A stretch of DNA of 22,211 bases from positions 3,751 to 25,961 of the forward strand of contig PMCE01000215.1 of the NCBI GenBank assembly GCA_003154025.1, written 5' to 3'. The first letter of the stretch is position 1. The number at the start of each line of letters is the position of its first letter. Both the position numbers and the translations under genes were made by a program. Under the pieces are notes generated by a model that did no database searches, was not told the origin of the DNA, and saw only the letters and a program-made list of their open reading frames with translations. This document shows positions 8,418 to 14,756 of this stretch, piece after piece. This DNA comes from Syntrophaceae bacterium. GTDB taxonomy: Bacteria; Desulfobacterota; SM23-61.

Positions 8418-9590
8418 ATGAAACGGCGAGGTTTCTTGTTTGGGCTGGCTTTATTCGTCGCAGTGGCGATGGTGGCGATGCTGGTTTCTTCCTGCGCGAA
8501 ACCCCCTCGAAAACCGGAGGCGGCGCTCGATACCCCCGAGCATCACGTTTTTACGGGTTATAAGCTGTACGACAAGGGCGATTATGGGGGAGCGCAGAGA
8601 GAGTTCGTCCTGGCCATGCAGCTCGACAAGAATTATTCTCCCGCCTACGTCGGGCTCGGCCTGTGCTTCGGTTCCCAGAATGATTTCAAAACAGCCTACG
8701 AAAACATGAAGAAGGCCAAAAGCCTGGCAAAGAAGAAGGAGGATCGAGTCGACGCCCACGTGGGCATGATCCGCCTGTACTCCATGGAACGGAAGGATAA
8801 ATGGGTGAAGGACGCGGAGGATGAATTCGAGGATGCGGTAAAACTCGACCCCAAATCTTCGGCTGCTTATTTCTACATGGGGAAGGCCTACAAATATGGC
8901 TATGAATTCGACAAGGCGGGTACCCAATTCAAGAAAGTGCTGGACCTGAACGATAAGTTCCTGGTCGAGGCCGACGGGGAATGGAAAGTCGTGCAGAAAA
9001 TCCAACGGGCGGCGCCGGGGTCGAGGATCGGCAAGCAGATTGCTTTGATCGAAGAAATCACCCGGGCCGACCTGGCTGCGCTCTTCATCCAGGAACTCCT
9101 CCTGGAGAAACTCTACCAGAAGCGGACCCCCGCTCAGTTCGACACCAGCTTCCAGGCCCCGACCCAGAAGTTCGAGGCGGATAAAATCGTCAAGGCCGAA
9201 GCGGCCACGGATATTCAGGCCCACGTTCTGCGGGCCGACATCGAAACCACTCTTCGGCTGGGGGTGCGCGGGCTGGAGCCCACCCCGGACCACAAGTTTC
9301 TGCCCAACGAGAAGGTCAACCGGGCGGCGTACGCCATGATGGTGGAAGACATCCTGATCAAGGTGACCGGCAACCAAAAACTGGCCACGGAGTTTATCGG
9401 CTCCAAGTCTCCTTTCCCCGACCTGCGCAACGACCTGCCCTATTTTAACGCCGTCATGGTCTGCACTTCGCGCGGCATCATGGAAGCAAAGGACATGAGC
9501 ACCGGAGAATTCAGCCCCCGGGGCACGGTCTCCGGAGCGGATGCCTTGTTGATCATCCGCAAACTCAAGGATGAACTTCGCTTCTTCTAA
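8418..9590 (+). CDS. TPR and S-layer-homology (SLH) domain lipoprotein
   Basis: This 390-residue protein has a lipoprotein signal with lipobox LVSSC (Cys26). Residues about 43-180 hold TPR-like helical repeats, e.g. GYKLYDKGDYGGAQREFVLAMQ followed by SSAAYFYMGKAYKYGYEFDKA. From about 215 to the end there are SLH-like repeats: ITRADLAALFIQELL, a middle unit ending VNRAAYAMMVEDILIK, and the clearest unit, SPFPDLRNDLPYFNAVMVCTSRGIM with FSPRGTVSGADALLIIRKL. SLH domains usually bind cell-wall polymers, TPRs bind proteins, and the lipid would hold the protein in a membrane. I infer a tether between an envelope complex and peptidoglycan. TAAGGAGG precedes the ATG. The stop is 16 bases before the next preferred start. 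Confidence 0.85.
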   Translation: MKRRGFLFGLALFVAVAMVAMLVSSCAKPPRKPEAALDTPEHHVFTGYKLYDKGDYGGAQREFVLAMQLDKNYSPAYVGLGLCFGSQNDFKTAYENMKKAKSLAKKKEDRVDAHVGMIRLYSMERKDKWVKDAEDEFEDAVKLDPKSSAAYFYMGKAYKYGYEFDKAGTQFKKVLDLNDKFLVEADGEWKVVQKIQRAAPGSRIGKQIALIEEITRADLAALFIQELLLEKLYQKRTPAQFDTSFQAPTQKFEADKIVKAEAATDIQAHVLRADIETTLRLGVRGLEPTPDHKFLPNEKVNRAAYAMMVEDILIKVTGNQKLATEFIGSKSPFPDLRNDLPYFNAVMVCTSRGIMEAKDMSTGEFSPRGTVSGADALLIIRKLKDELRFF

Positions 9591-9606
9591 GAAAGGGGTG
9601 AATCCC

Positions 9607-10794
9607 TTGCGCAAGAACGTTTGGATCGGGGGATGGGTCATTTTCATCCTCCTCTGCGGGAGCATGCCGGCTTTCGCCCAGCAGGCGCAGACGATTACCG
9701 CCGAGGGCGTAGGGGCGGTCATCGGAGGGGACCGGGCCATTGCCCGGGACCAGGCTATTCAGGATGCTCTCCGCAAAGCGGTGGAACAGGCCGTGGGGAC
9801 CATGGTCTCTTCGGAGACGTTGGTGCAGAACTTTCAGACGCTGAACGACAAGATCTATACCCAGACTCAGGGCTACATCCAGAATTATCGGGTTCTCTCC
9901 GAAACGCCCGGTTCGAACGTCCATCAGGTAACGATTCAGGCTTCCGTTGCCATCGGAGACCTGGAAAAGGACCTGCAGGCCCTGGGATTCCTCCTCGGGC
10001 AGGTGGGCAAGCCCAGGATCATGATCCTGGTAGCCGAACAGCAGATCGGCCAACAGTCCTTTAATTACTGGTGGGGAACTGCCCGGGCGACACAGGCCGA
10101 CCTGAATATCGCCGAGAACACCATCATGGATCGGTTCCGGGAGAAGGGGTTCGACATTGTAGACCCCCAAGCTCAATCGGGAAATATTAGGATTCCCCCG
10201 GCCTATCAGGTGGTGGAGCTCTCGAACCAGAACGCCATCACCATCGGGAAACAGGTCGACGCCGAAATCGTCATCGTCGGCAAGGCCTTGGCCCGCATGG
10301 CGGGGAACATCGCGGGAACGGCGATGAAATCGATTCAAGCCAACGTCTCCATGCGGGCCATCCAGATCGATAACGCCCGGGTTCTTTCCTCGGGGGCGGA
10401 GAATGCGGCGGCCGTGCATATCGATGAAGTGACCGCCGGCTCGGAGGCCATCAAGAAGGCCAGCGTAAAGATGTCCGATAAGATGATGGACGATATTCTC
10501 AAGAATTTCCAGAAAAGGGTAGGGGCCTCGACCACCGTTCAGCTCACCGTAACGGGGTTGGCCGGGGCGGATGATGTGCGGAAATTCAAGACCTCGGTCC
10601 TGGGGCAGGTGAGGGGAGTGGAGGGGATTCACGAACGGAGCTTCGCGGAGAACGTAGTGAAGATGGACGTGGAGATCAAGGGAAGCGCTCAATCCCTTTC
10701 CCAGGAAATCAGCCGGAAGACCTTTCCGGATTTCAACGTCCGAATCATCCGCAGCAGCTGGAATACCCTCGAAGTTCAGGTCTCGCCGAAATAG
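9607..10794 (+). CDS. Exported protein with FlgT-N-like domain and CsgG/TolB-N-like middle region
   Basis: I place the start at TTG 9607: it lies six bases after a purine-rich GGGGTG and gives a clean signal peptide (MRKNVWIGGWVIFILLCG, cleavage after AFA at residue 24). In-frame alternatives are ATG 9571, which overlaps the upstream gene, and GTG 9598. From 9607 it has 395 residues. Residues about 25-120 resemble the FlgT N-terminal/LPP20 domain (ARDQAIQDALRKAVEQAVG, SSETLVQN, KIYTQTQGYIQNY). The middle (about 130-280) alternates strands and helices, with RIMILVAEQ, IMDRFREKGFDIVD and DAEIVIVGKAL, like the CsgG/TolB-N-type middle of FlgT. The C-terminal about 100 residues form another small alpha/beta unit. 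The product is probably periplasmic. No flagellar genes are nearby, so I do not name it flgT. Confidence 0.82.
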   Translation: MRKNVWIGGWVIFILLCGSMPAFAQQAQTITAEGVGAVIGGDRAIARDQAIQDALRKAVEQAVGTMVSSETLVQNFQTLNDKIYTQTQGYIQNYRVLSETPGSNVHQVTIQASVAIGDLEKDLQALGFLLGQVGKPRIMILVAEQQIGQQSFNYWWGTARATQADLNIAENTIMDRFREKGFDIVDPQAQSGNIRIPPAYQVVELSNQNAITIGKQVDAEIVIVGKALARMAGNIAGTAMKSIQANVSMRAIQIDNARVLSSGAENAAAVHIDEVTAGSEAIKKASVKMSDKMMDDILKNFQKRVGASTTVQLTVTGLAGADDVRKFKTSVLGQVRGVEGIHERSFAENVVKMDVEIKGSAQSLSQEISRKTFPDFNVRIIRSSWNTLEVQVSPK

Positions 10795-10795
10795 G

Positions 10796-10884
10796 AACAG
10801 GTACGAGGCATGAGGTTCGAGGCGCACGGAAAAAAGGCGGAAAGAAAGAAAACGGCCCGGGGCGCAAAGCAATGAGCAATGGGC
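10796..10884 (+). repeat. Two runs of 7-base-period repeats after the FlgT-like gene
   Basis: At 10796-10823 four heptads follow each other: AACAGGT, ACGAGGC, ATGAGGT and TCGAGGC. At 10864-10884 there are GCAAAGC, AATGAGC and AATGGGC. Just after, GCGGTC (10883-10888) can pair with GACCGC (10895-10900). The 160-base gap to the next gene holds nothing else I recognise besides an AAAGGAA ribosome site. Confidence 0.5.
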
Positions 10885-10954
10885 GGTCATAACGGACCGC
10901 GAACAAACCTGGAGCGCCGGACAAAGAAAGAAAGAGGCGAACAGAAAGGAACGA

Positions 10955-11596
10955 ATGAAGAAGAAAAGAAAGATGGCTCTACGGTCGCTGCTGCTAACGG
11001 GAATCGCCCTTTGCCTGGGGTGCGCCGCAGGGGCTCCTCACACCGTAGTCCCGGATTATAAGGACCGCGCTCCCCGTTCGGTCGCCGTGCTGCCCGTTCT
11101 GAATGAAACCGTCAGCCTCAAGGGTCCGGAGATGTTCCGCCCGCTTCTCCTGAACAAACTATCCATGAAAGGGTATGAAACCCCCTCCCTGTCGGTCATC
11201 GACGGGAGATTGAGGGAGAAAGATATCCGCGAGGCCGGCCAGGTGAATACGTTAACTCCCCAGGAACTGGGAAAGCTCCTGGGGGTGGATGCCCTGCTTT
11301 ATGCCTATGTGACCGAATTCAGCACCACCTATATCGTGGCTTACGCGTCCATGACCGTAGGGGCGAGGTTCGAGCTCAAAGACACGAAGACGGGCGAAAA
11401 ATTATGGGACTCCGACCACCAGGTCAAGGAGTCCAAATTCGGGCTGGACCAGAAAACGGTAGGCGACGCCCTGCAGTTCGCCGCCGGCCAATCCTACGTT
11501 CCCTATGTCCAAAGAGTGGTCGACGAAAGTTTCCAAACTCTGCCTGATGGCCCCCTGGCGAAAGCCCCGGCCAAGGCAGGATGTCTCGTTCCCTGA
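10955..11596 (+). CDS. GNA1162-family (DUF799) lipoprotein
   Basis: A 213-residue protein with a basic N-terminus, a hydrophobic stretch and a lipobox-like LCLGC (Cys about 23). The body matches the DUF799/GNA1162 pattern: PRSVAVLPVLNETVSLKGPEMFRPLL, then GVDALLYAYVTEFSTTYIVAYASMTVGARFELKDTKTGEKLWD. GNA1162 was described as a Neisseria meningitidis lipoprotein. In several Gram-negatives the family sits in an operon with a CsgG-family lipoprotein and a DUF4810 lipoprotein. A CsgG-family gene follows here too, but no DUF4810 gene is visible. The role is unknown; the fold is thought to resemble the alpha/beta core of CsgG/TolB-N proteins. The ATG follows AAAGGAACGA. The last codons overlap an upstream in-frame ATG (11581) of the next frame, which I do not take as its start. 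Confidence 0.85.
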   Translation: MKKKRKMALRSLLLTGIALCLGCAAGAPHTVVPDYKDRAPRSVAVLPVLNETVSLKGPEMFRPLLLNKLSMKGYETPSLSVIDGRLREKDIREAGQVNTLTPQELGKLLGVDALLYAYVTEFSTTYIVAYASMTVGARFELKDTKTGEKLWDSDHQVKESKFGLDQKTVGDALQFAAGQSYVPYVQRVVDESFQTLPDGPLAKAPAKAGCLVP

Positions 11597-11637
11597 TTAA
11601 AAAATTCTATTTTGAATACCGAAGGGAGGCAAGGCTC

Positions 11638-12630
11638 ATGACCTTCAAAACATGGAAGATGTGGACTCTTGTTGCTCTACTCCTGGTAATGTGGGGCTGC
11701 GCCGGCATGTCCCCCGCGGGAGGAGGGCCGAAGACACAGCCCCAGCAAGCCCAGATGGCTCAGGCACAACCGGCAGGACAGCCTGCGCCGGCGGTTCAAT
11801 CGGCCGTTCCGGCCCGCCAAGTCACCCATAAAGGTCCCAGACTCCGGGTGGGCATCGTCGATTTCGTCAACAAGAGCAGCTACGGGGCCGGGAGGCTGGG
11901 CACCTCAGCTTCGGATATCCTGACCACGGAACTATTCAAGACGGGGGCCTTCATCATGGTGGAGCGAGCCCAGCTGAAGCAGGTCTTGGGAGAACAGGCC
12001 CTCGGACAAAGCGGAGCGGTGAGCGCGGAAAGCGCTGCCCAGGCGGGAAAGGTTTTGGGACTGAACGCCCTGGTCACCGGGTCGATCTCCCAGTTCGGCG
12101 TAAGCACCGGGGGATCGGATTACGGGGTCTATAAACAGAAAGTGCAGACCGCCAAATGCGTGGTGGATGTGCGGGTGGTGGATGCTTCCTCCGGCCAGCT
12201 TCTATTCGCTGATAACGGGAAAGGCGAGTTTGAAAGAAAAGCCCAGGAGGTCCTGGGAATGGGAAGCCGCGCAGGCTATGACGAGACTCTGGGCCAGGAA
12301 GCCCTCCGTTCGGCCGTCACCAAATTCATGGATAACCTGGTGCAGAAGCTGCAGAGCGTAGAGTGGTCGGGCGCCGTGGCCATGGTGAGCGGGAGCGACG
12401 TCTACATCAACGCCGGAAAGGAAGTGGGACTGAACCCGGGAGACGTTTTGGTGGTCCAGACCCTGGGGCAGGAAATCGTCGACCCGCAGACCAAAGTCGT
12501 TCTGGGACGTACCCGGGGGGCGGTGAAAGGGGAGCTTATGGTCAGCGATATTGACGAGCGTTTCACCATCTCCAAAATCCGGTCGGGAATGGGCTTCCAG
12601 GTTGGCGACATGGTGAGGATCAAGAAATAA
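11638..12630 (+). CDS. CsgG-family lipoprotein with FlgT_C-like C-terminal domain
   Basis: I chose ATG 11638 over the in-frame ATG 11581: it follows GGGAGG at eight bases and gives a compact lipoprotein signal (MTFKTWKMWTLVALLLVMWGC, Cys21). From there it has 330 residues. A Gln/Ala/Pro-rich linker (about 27-60) leads to a CsgG-type core (about 69-238) with LRVGIVDFVNKSS, DILTTELFKTGAFIMVERAQLKQVL, LGLNALVTGSISQFG and VDVRVVDASSGQLLF. Residues 241-330 form a beta-rich tail (VYINAGKEVGLNPGDVLVV, VLGRTRGAVKGEL, GFQVGDMVRIKK) like the C-terminal domain of FlgT. The region matching the second CsgG membrane hairpin is short and charged, so I doubt it makes a curli-type pore. No curlin, csgE or csgF genes are present. 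Confidence 0.87.
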   Translation: MTFKTWKMWTLVALLLVMWGCAGMSPAGGGPKTQPQQAQMAQAQPAGQPAPAVQSAVPARQVTHKGPRLRVGIVDFVNKSSYGAGRLGTSASDILTTELFKTGAFIMVERAQLKQVLGEQALGQSGAVSAESAAQAGKVLGLNALVTGSISQFGVSTGGSDYGVYKQKVQTAKCVVDVRVVDASSGQLLFADNGKGEFERKAQEVLGMGSRAGYDETLGQEALRSAVTKFMDNLVQKLQSVEWSGAVAMVSGSDVYINAGKEVGLNPGDVLVVQTLGQEIVDPQTKVVLGRTRGAVKGELMVSDIDERFTISKIRSGMGFQVGDMVRIKK

Positions 12631-12650
12631 TTTCGGAACGAGAGGAGCTT

Positions 12651-12965
12651 ATGAAGAAACTCTCCTTACTGCTATTGGCGGTCCTCCTCATCCTTTCGGG
12701 GTGTGGTGTTCCTAAGGAGACGCGGCGGGGAGTGGGCAATGAGGGTTTATTAATCATCCAGGCGGTCCCCGACGATGCCGAGGTTTACGTGGACGGCCAA
12801 CTGGTCGGCAAGGCCGGCAAATATGACAGTGACCCTCTGGAATTGAGCAGCGGCACCCACAAAATCGAGATTCGCAAAGCGGGGTATTTCTCCGAATTCC
12901 GGGAAGTATACTCGGGAAATCAGTCGCGCCATACTTTGAAGGTAAATCTAAAAAAATCTCCATGA
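12651..12965 (+). CDS. Small PEGA-domain lipoprotein
   Basis: A 104-residue protein with a canonical lipoprotein signal: MKKLSLLLLAVLLILSGC, lipobox LSGC, Cys18. Residues about 32-100 form one PEGA domain: GLLIIQAVPDDAEVYVDGQLVG, SSGTHKIEIRKAGYFSEFREVY and a closing strand HTLKVNLKK. PEGA domains are small beta modules found on surface and envelope proteins, often with S-layer or chaperone-like partners. It starts 20 bases after the CsgG-family stop, with AGAGGAG just upstream of the ATG, so it is probably in the same transcript. It occupies the place beside CsgG/DUF799 where a DUF4810 lipoprotein is often seen, but shows no similarity to that family that I can recognise. Confidence 0.87.
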   Translation: MKKLSLLLLAVLLILSGCGVPKETRRGVGNEGLLIIQAVPDDAEVYVDGQLVGKAGKYDSDPLELSSGTHKIEIRKAGYFSEFREVYSGNQSRHTLKVNLKKSP

Positions 12966-13002
12966 GGAGAACCGAAGGCATTTAAATCGATTGACTCAAA
13001 AC

Positions 13003-13064
13003 GTAGGGTGCGTTCCCCGAACCCATCACGCCATGGCGTGACCTGATCGGGGATCAGGCCCTAC
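13003..13064. repeat. Symmetric 62-bp imperfect palindrome (REP-like)
   Basis: Three paired blocks share one exact centre (13033.5): GTAGGG 13003-13008 with CCCTAC 13059-13064; TCCCCGA 13014-13020 with TCGGGGA 13047-13053; and a perfect 16-bp core TCACGCCATGGCGTGA at 13026-13041. Two 5-base mismatched bubbles separate the blocks at equal distances. It would fold into a long cruciform or RNA hairpin. No T-run follows. The outer GTAGGGTGCGTT wording recalls proteobacterial REP elements. It lies in the 112-base gap before the FecR gene. Confidence 0.75.
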
Positions 13065-13077
13065 ATGAGGAAAGATT

Positions 13078-13878
13078 ATGCAACACGCAACAGGGAAGCT
13101 TTTCCTTTTCCTTTCCATTTTTGCTTTAGCCGGAGCTGGTCTCTTTTTCTTTCCCCCAGAGGGGAAGGCCCAGCCGGCGAAGACCCCGGCGAACGCCAAC
13201 CAGGCGGAAGTCACTTATTTAGCGGGAAGGGCTGAAGTCCTGGCCAAGGGAGAGACGGCCTGGAAACCCCTGCGGGTGGGAGGCCTTCTCTCCATGGAGG
13301 ATGAGGGCCGGACCGCGGAGCAGTCGCGGGTGGAGATCCGCCTTCCCGACCGGTCGATCCTGCGGTTCGATCAGAAGACCACCTTTAAAATGAAGAACCT
13401 TTTCTTTGACCCCCAGGATGGCTCGCGGGAATTGAAGGTTGAAATTCCCGTGGGAAAGACCTGGGCGAATGTCCGGAAGGCCTTCGGACCCAAGAGGACC
13501 TTCGAACTGGCCTCGGCCAATGCTGTCGCCGGGGTCCGCGACACGGTCTGGCGCATGAGCGTGGATACGGACCAGTCCACCATGATCCGGGTGTATGAAG
13601 GAACGGTCGAAGTGTACAACCCCTTCGTGAAACCCGATTACAAGCCGGAAGAGACCGGGTTCAAAGCCCCCCGGGAGGTCCGCGGGCCGCAGGAAGTTGC
13701 CCGTCCTTACCAGGAAGTCACCAAAGAACAGTGGGAGCAGATCGTCCTGACCCAGATGATGCAGGTGGTCATTCCAACGGTGGGCAGGCCCGAGGCCCCT
13801 ACTTCCTTCCAGGCGGTAGATGATCAGCGGGAAGAGTGGGTCCGGTGGAATCAACAACGAGATCTCCAGATCCGATAA
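13078..13878 (+). CDS. Exported FecR-domain protein
   Basis: A 266-residue protein with an N-terminal signal sequence (hydrophobic core about residues 8-25, probable cleavage after EGKA near residue 31). Residues about 43-200 match a FecR domain: AEVTYLAGRAEVLAKGETAWKPL, GRTAEQSRVEIRLPDRSILRFDQKT and NAVAGVRDTVWRMSVDTDQ with IRVYEGTVEVYNP. In iron-sensor systems FecR crosses the inner membrane and controls a sigma factor. Here there is no such membrane arrangement, sigma factor or TonB receptor nearby, so this is the stand-alone periplasmic FecR type common in environmental Gram-negatives, with unknown role. The C-terminal about 65 residues are proline- and glutamine-rich. GAGGAAAG precedes the ATG. 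It closes the envelope cluster. Confidence 0.88.
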   Translation: MQHATGKLFLFLSIFALAGAGLFFFPPEGKAQPAKTPANANQAEVTYLAGRAEVLAKGETAWKPLRVGGLLSMEDEGRTAEQSRVEIRLPDRSILRFDQKTTFKMKNLFFDPQDGSRELKVEIPVGKTWANVRKAFGPKRTFELASANAVAGVRDTVWRMSVDTDQSTMIRVYEGTVEVYNPFVKPDYKPEETGFKAPREVRGPQEVARPYQEVTKEQWEQIVLTQMMQVVIPTVGRPEAPTSFQAVDDQREEWVRWNQQRDLQIR

Positions 13879-13897
13879 TCAAGGCCGCATCCTTCCT

Positions 13898-14437
13898 ATG
13901 CTGAATCTGCCCAACTTTTTCAGCTTTGCGCGAATCATTCTCATCTTTCCCTTTATCTACCTCCTTTTGAACGGATGCTATGGAACCGCCTTGGCTGTGG
14001 GCTTCGTGGCCGCCCTGACGGATCTGTTCGACGGGGCCCTGGCCAGGCATCTCCACCAGCAAACGGCCCTAGGAGCCTATTTGGATCCGGTGGCGGACAA
14101 GCTCTTTATGACCGCCTCATTCATTTTCTATGCTGCTGTGGGACTCCTTCCCGTCTGGCTCACCGTCCTGGTCGTCGGCCGGGATGTGATCATTGTCCTG
14201 GGGGTTCTCCTCCTCCGTCTCTTTTCTTTTCCCCTGGAGGCCCGCCCCACCATGGCCAGCAAGGTGACGACTGCCCTGCAGTTGGCCACGATCGGCGCGC
14301 CTCTCTTTTCCGTGTCCATTTTTTCGCTGCCATGGTTTACCAAAATATTGATCATCGCTTCGTCCGCAGGAACGGTCATTTCGGGCTTGCAATACCTCGC
14401 CAGGGGGGTTAATATTCTTAAAAAGAGGAAGGCCTAA
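13898..14437 (+). CDS. pgsA: CDP-alcohol phosphatidyltransferase, probably phosphatidylglycerophosphate synthase
   Basis: A 179-residue inner-membrane protein starting MLNLPNFFSFARIILIFPFI, typical of PgsA. It carries the complete family signature DGALAR-x8-G-x3-D-x3-D at about residues 44-66 (DLFDGALARHLHQ, then LGAYLDPVADK), whose aspartates bind metal and the CDP-diacylglycerol headgroup. About five more hydrophobic helices follow. PgsA makes phosphatidylglycerophosphate from CDP-diacylglycerol and glycerol-3-phosphate, the first step to phosphatidylglycerol and cardiolipin. The frame is open upstream to 13820, inside the FecR gene, but ATG 13898 fits family N-termini; its ribosome site is weak. 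It lies 19 bases after the FecR stop. Another CDP-alcohol acceptor cannot be fully excluded. Confidence 0.9.
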   Translation: MLNLPNFFSFARIILIFPFIYLLLNGCYGTALAVGFVAALTDLFDGALARHLHQQTALGAYLDPVADKLFMTASFIFYAAVGLLPVWLTVLVVGRDVIIVLGVLLLRLFSFPLEARPTMASKVTTALQLATIGAPLFSVSIFSLPWFTKILIIASSAGTVISGLQYLARGVNILKKRKA

Positions 14438-14516
14438 TTTTTATCGACCGGGGAAGAGAAAAAACGGGGCTCTTTCATAGACCACATGAATAAAGGCTGA
14501 TAAGACGATATTTTAC

Positions 14517-14545
14517 TTGACAATTTTGCGTAAATTGATAACAAT
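14517..14545 (+). promoter_or_regulatory. Probable sigma-70 promoter of tRNA-Val
   Basis: A perfect -35 TTGACA at 14517-14522 is followed after 17 bases by AACAAT at 14540-14545 (four of six -10 matches), in AT-rich surroundings. Transcription would start near 14552, leaving a leader of about 16 bases before the mature tRNA, a usual stable-RNA layout. It may also drive the thrS operon if transcription passes the hairpin at 14684. Confidence 0.6.
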
Positions 14546-14567
14546 AAACATATTTGAGGGGAAATGT

Positions 14568-14642
14568 AGGCACGTAGCTCAGGGGGAGAGCGCTACCTTG
14601 ACGCGGTAGAAGTCAGGGGTTCAAATCCCCTCGTGCCTACCA
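14568..14642 (+). tRNA. tRNA-Val (anticodon GAC)
   Basis: The full cloverleaf can be folded by eye. The acceptor AGGCACG (14568-14574) pairs with CGTGCCT (14632-14638), followed by discriminator A and an encoded CCA. The D stem is GCTC/GAGC with a short 7-base loop. The anticodon stem CTACC/GGTAG encloses loop TTGACGC with anticodon GAC at 14600-14602. The T stem AGGGG/CCCCT has loop TTCAAAT. GAC reads valine codons GUC and GUU. The anticodon arm resembles E. coli valV/valW. The gene stands alone between pgsA and thrS. Confidence 0.97.
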
Positions 14643-14683
14643 CAAATCAATTTGAGGCCACTGAAAATTTAACCCCAAAGGAG

Positions 14684-14720
14684 AAAAGGCATCATGCATC
14701 CATGAAGATGATGCCTTTTT
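14684..14720 (+). terminator. Intrinsic terminator-like hairpin between tRNA-Val and thrS (possible attenuator)
   Basis: GGCATCAT (14688-14695) pairs perfectly with ATGATGCC (14708-14715) around a 12-base loop. Flanking AAAA (14684-14687) and the T-run at 14716-14720 extend the stem to about 12 bp. It is the clearest terminator shape in the window. It begins 41 bases after the tRNA and so ends the tRNA transcript, but only 36 bases remain before thrS. An AAAGGAG (14677-14683) just upstream precedes ATG 14694 and ATG 14702, which open tiny reading frames through the hairpin. Confidence 0.8.
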
Positions 14721-14756
14721 CTTATTTTAAGGCCCTACGCGGGCATGTGAGCATGC

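Noticed and set aside
9571..9606. ATG 9571 as start of the FlgT-like gene
   Set aside because: It adds 12 residues before the signal peptide and overlaps the SLH gene, while TTG 9607 has better ribosome-site spacing. GTG 9598 remains possible.
8451..10890. Two long minus-strand open frames (429 and 441 codons) opposite the TPR-SLH and FlgT-like genes
   Set aside because: They are antisense to genes with clear signal peptides and domains, lack recognisable motifs, and are rich in His, Gly, Arg and Pro as expected for the complement of GC-rich coding DNA.
10883..10900. GCGGTC/GACCGC hairpin as a terminator
   Set aside because: The stem is only 6 bp and no T-run follows.
11581..11637. Upstream ATG extension of the CsgG-family gene
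   Set aside because: It would place 19 polar residues before a lipoprotein signal and overlaps the DUF799 gene; ATG 11638 has a good GGGAGG site.
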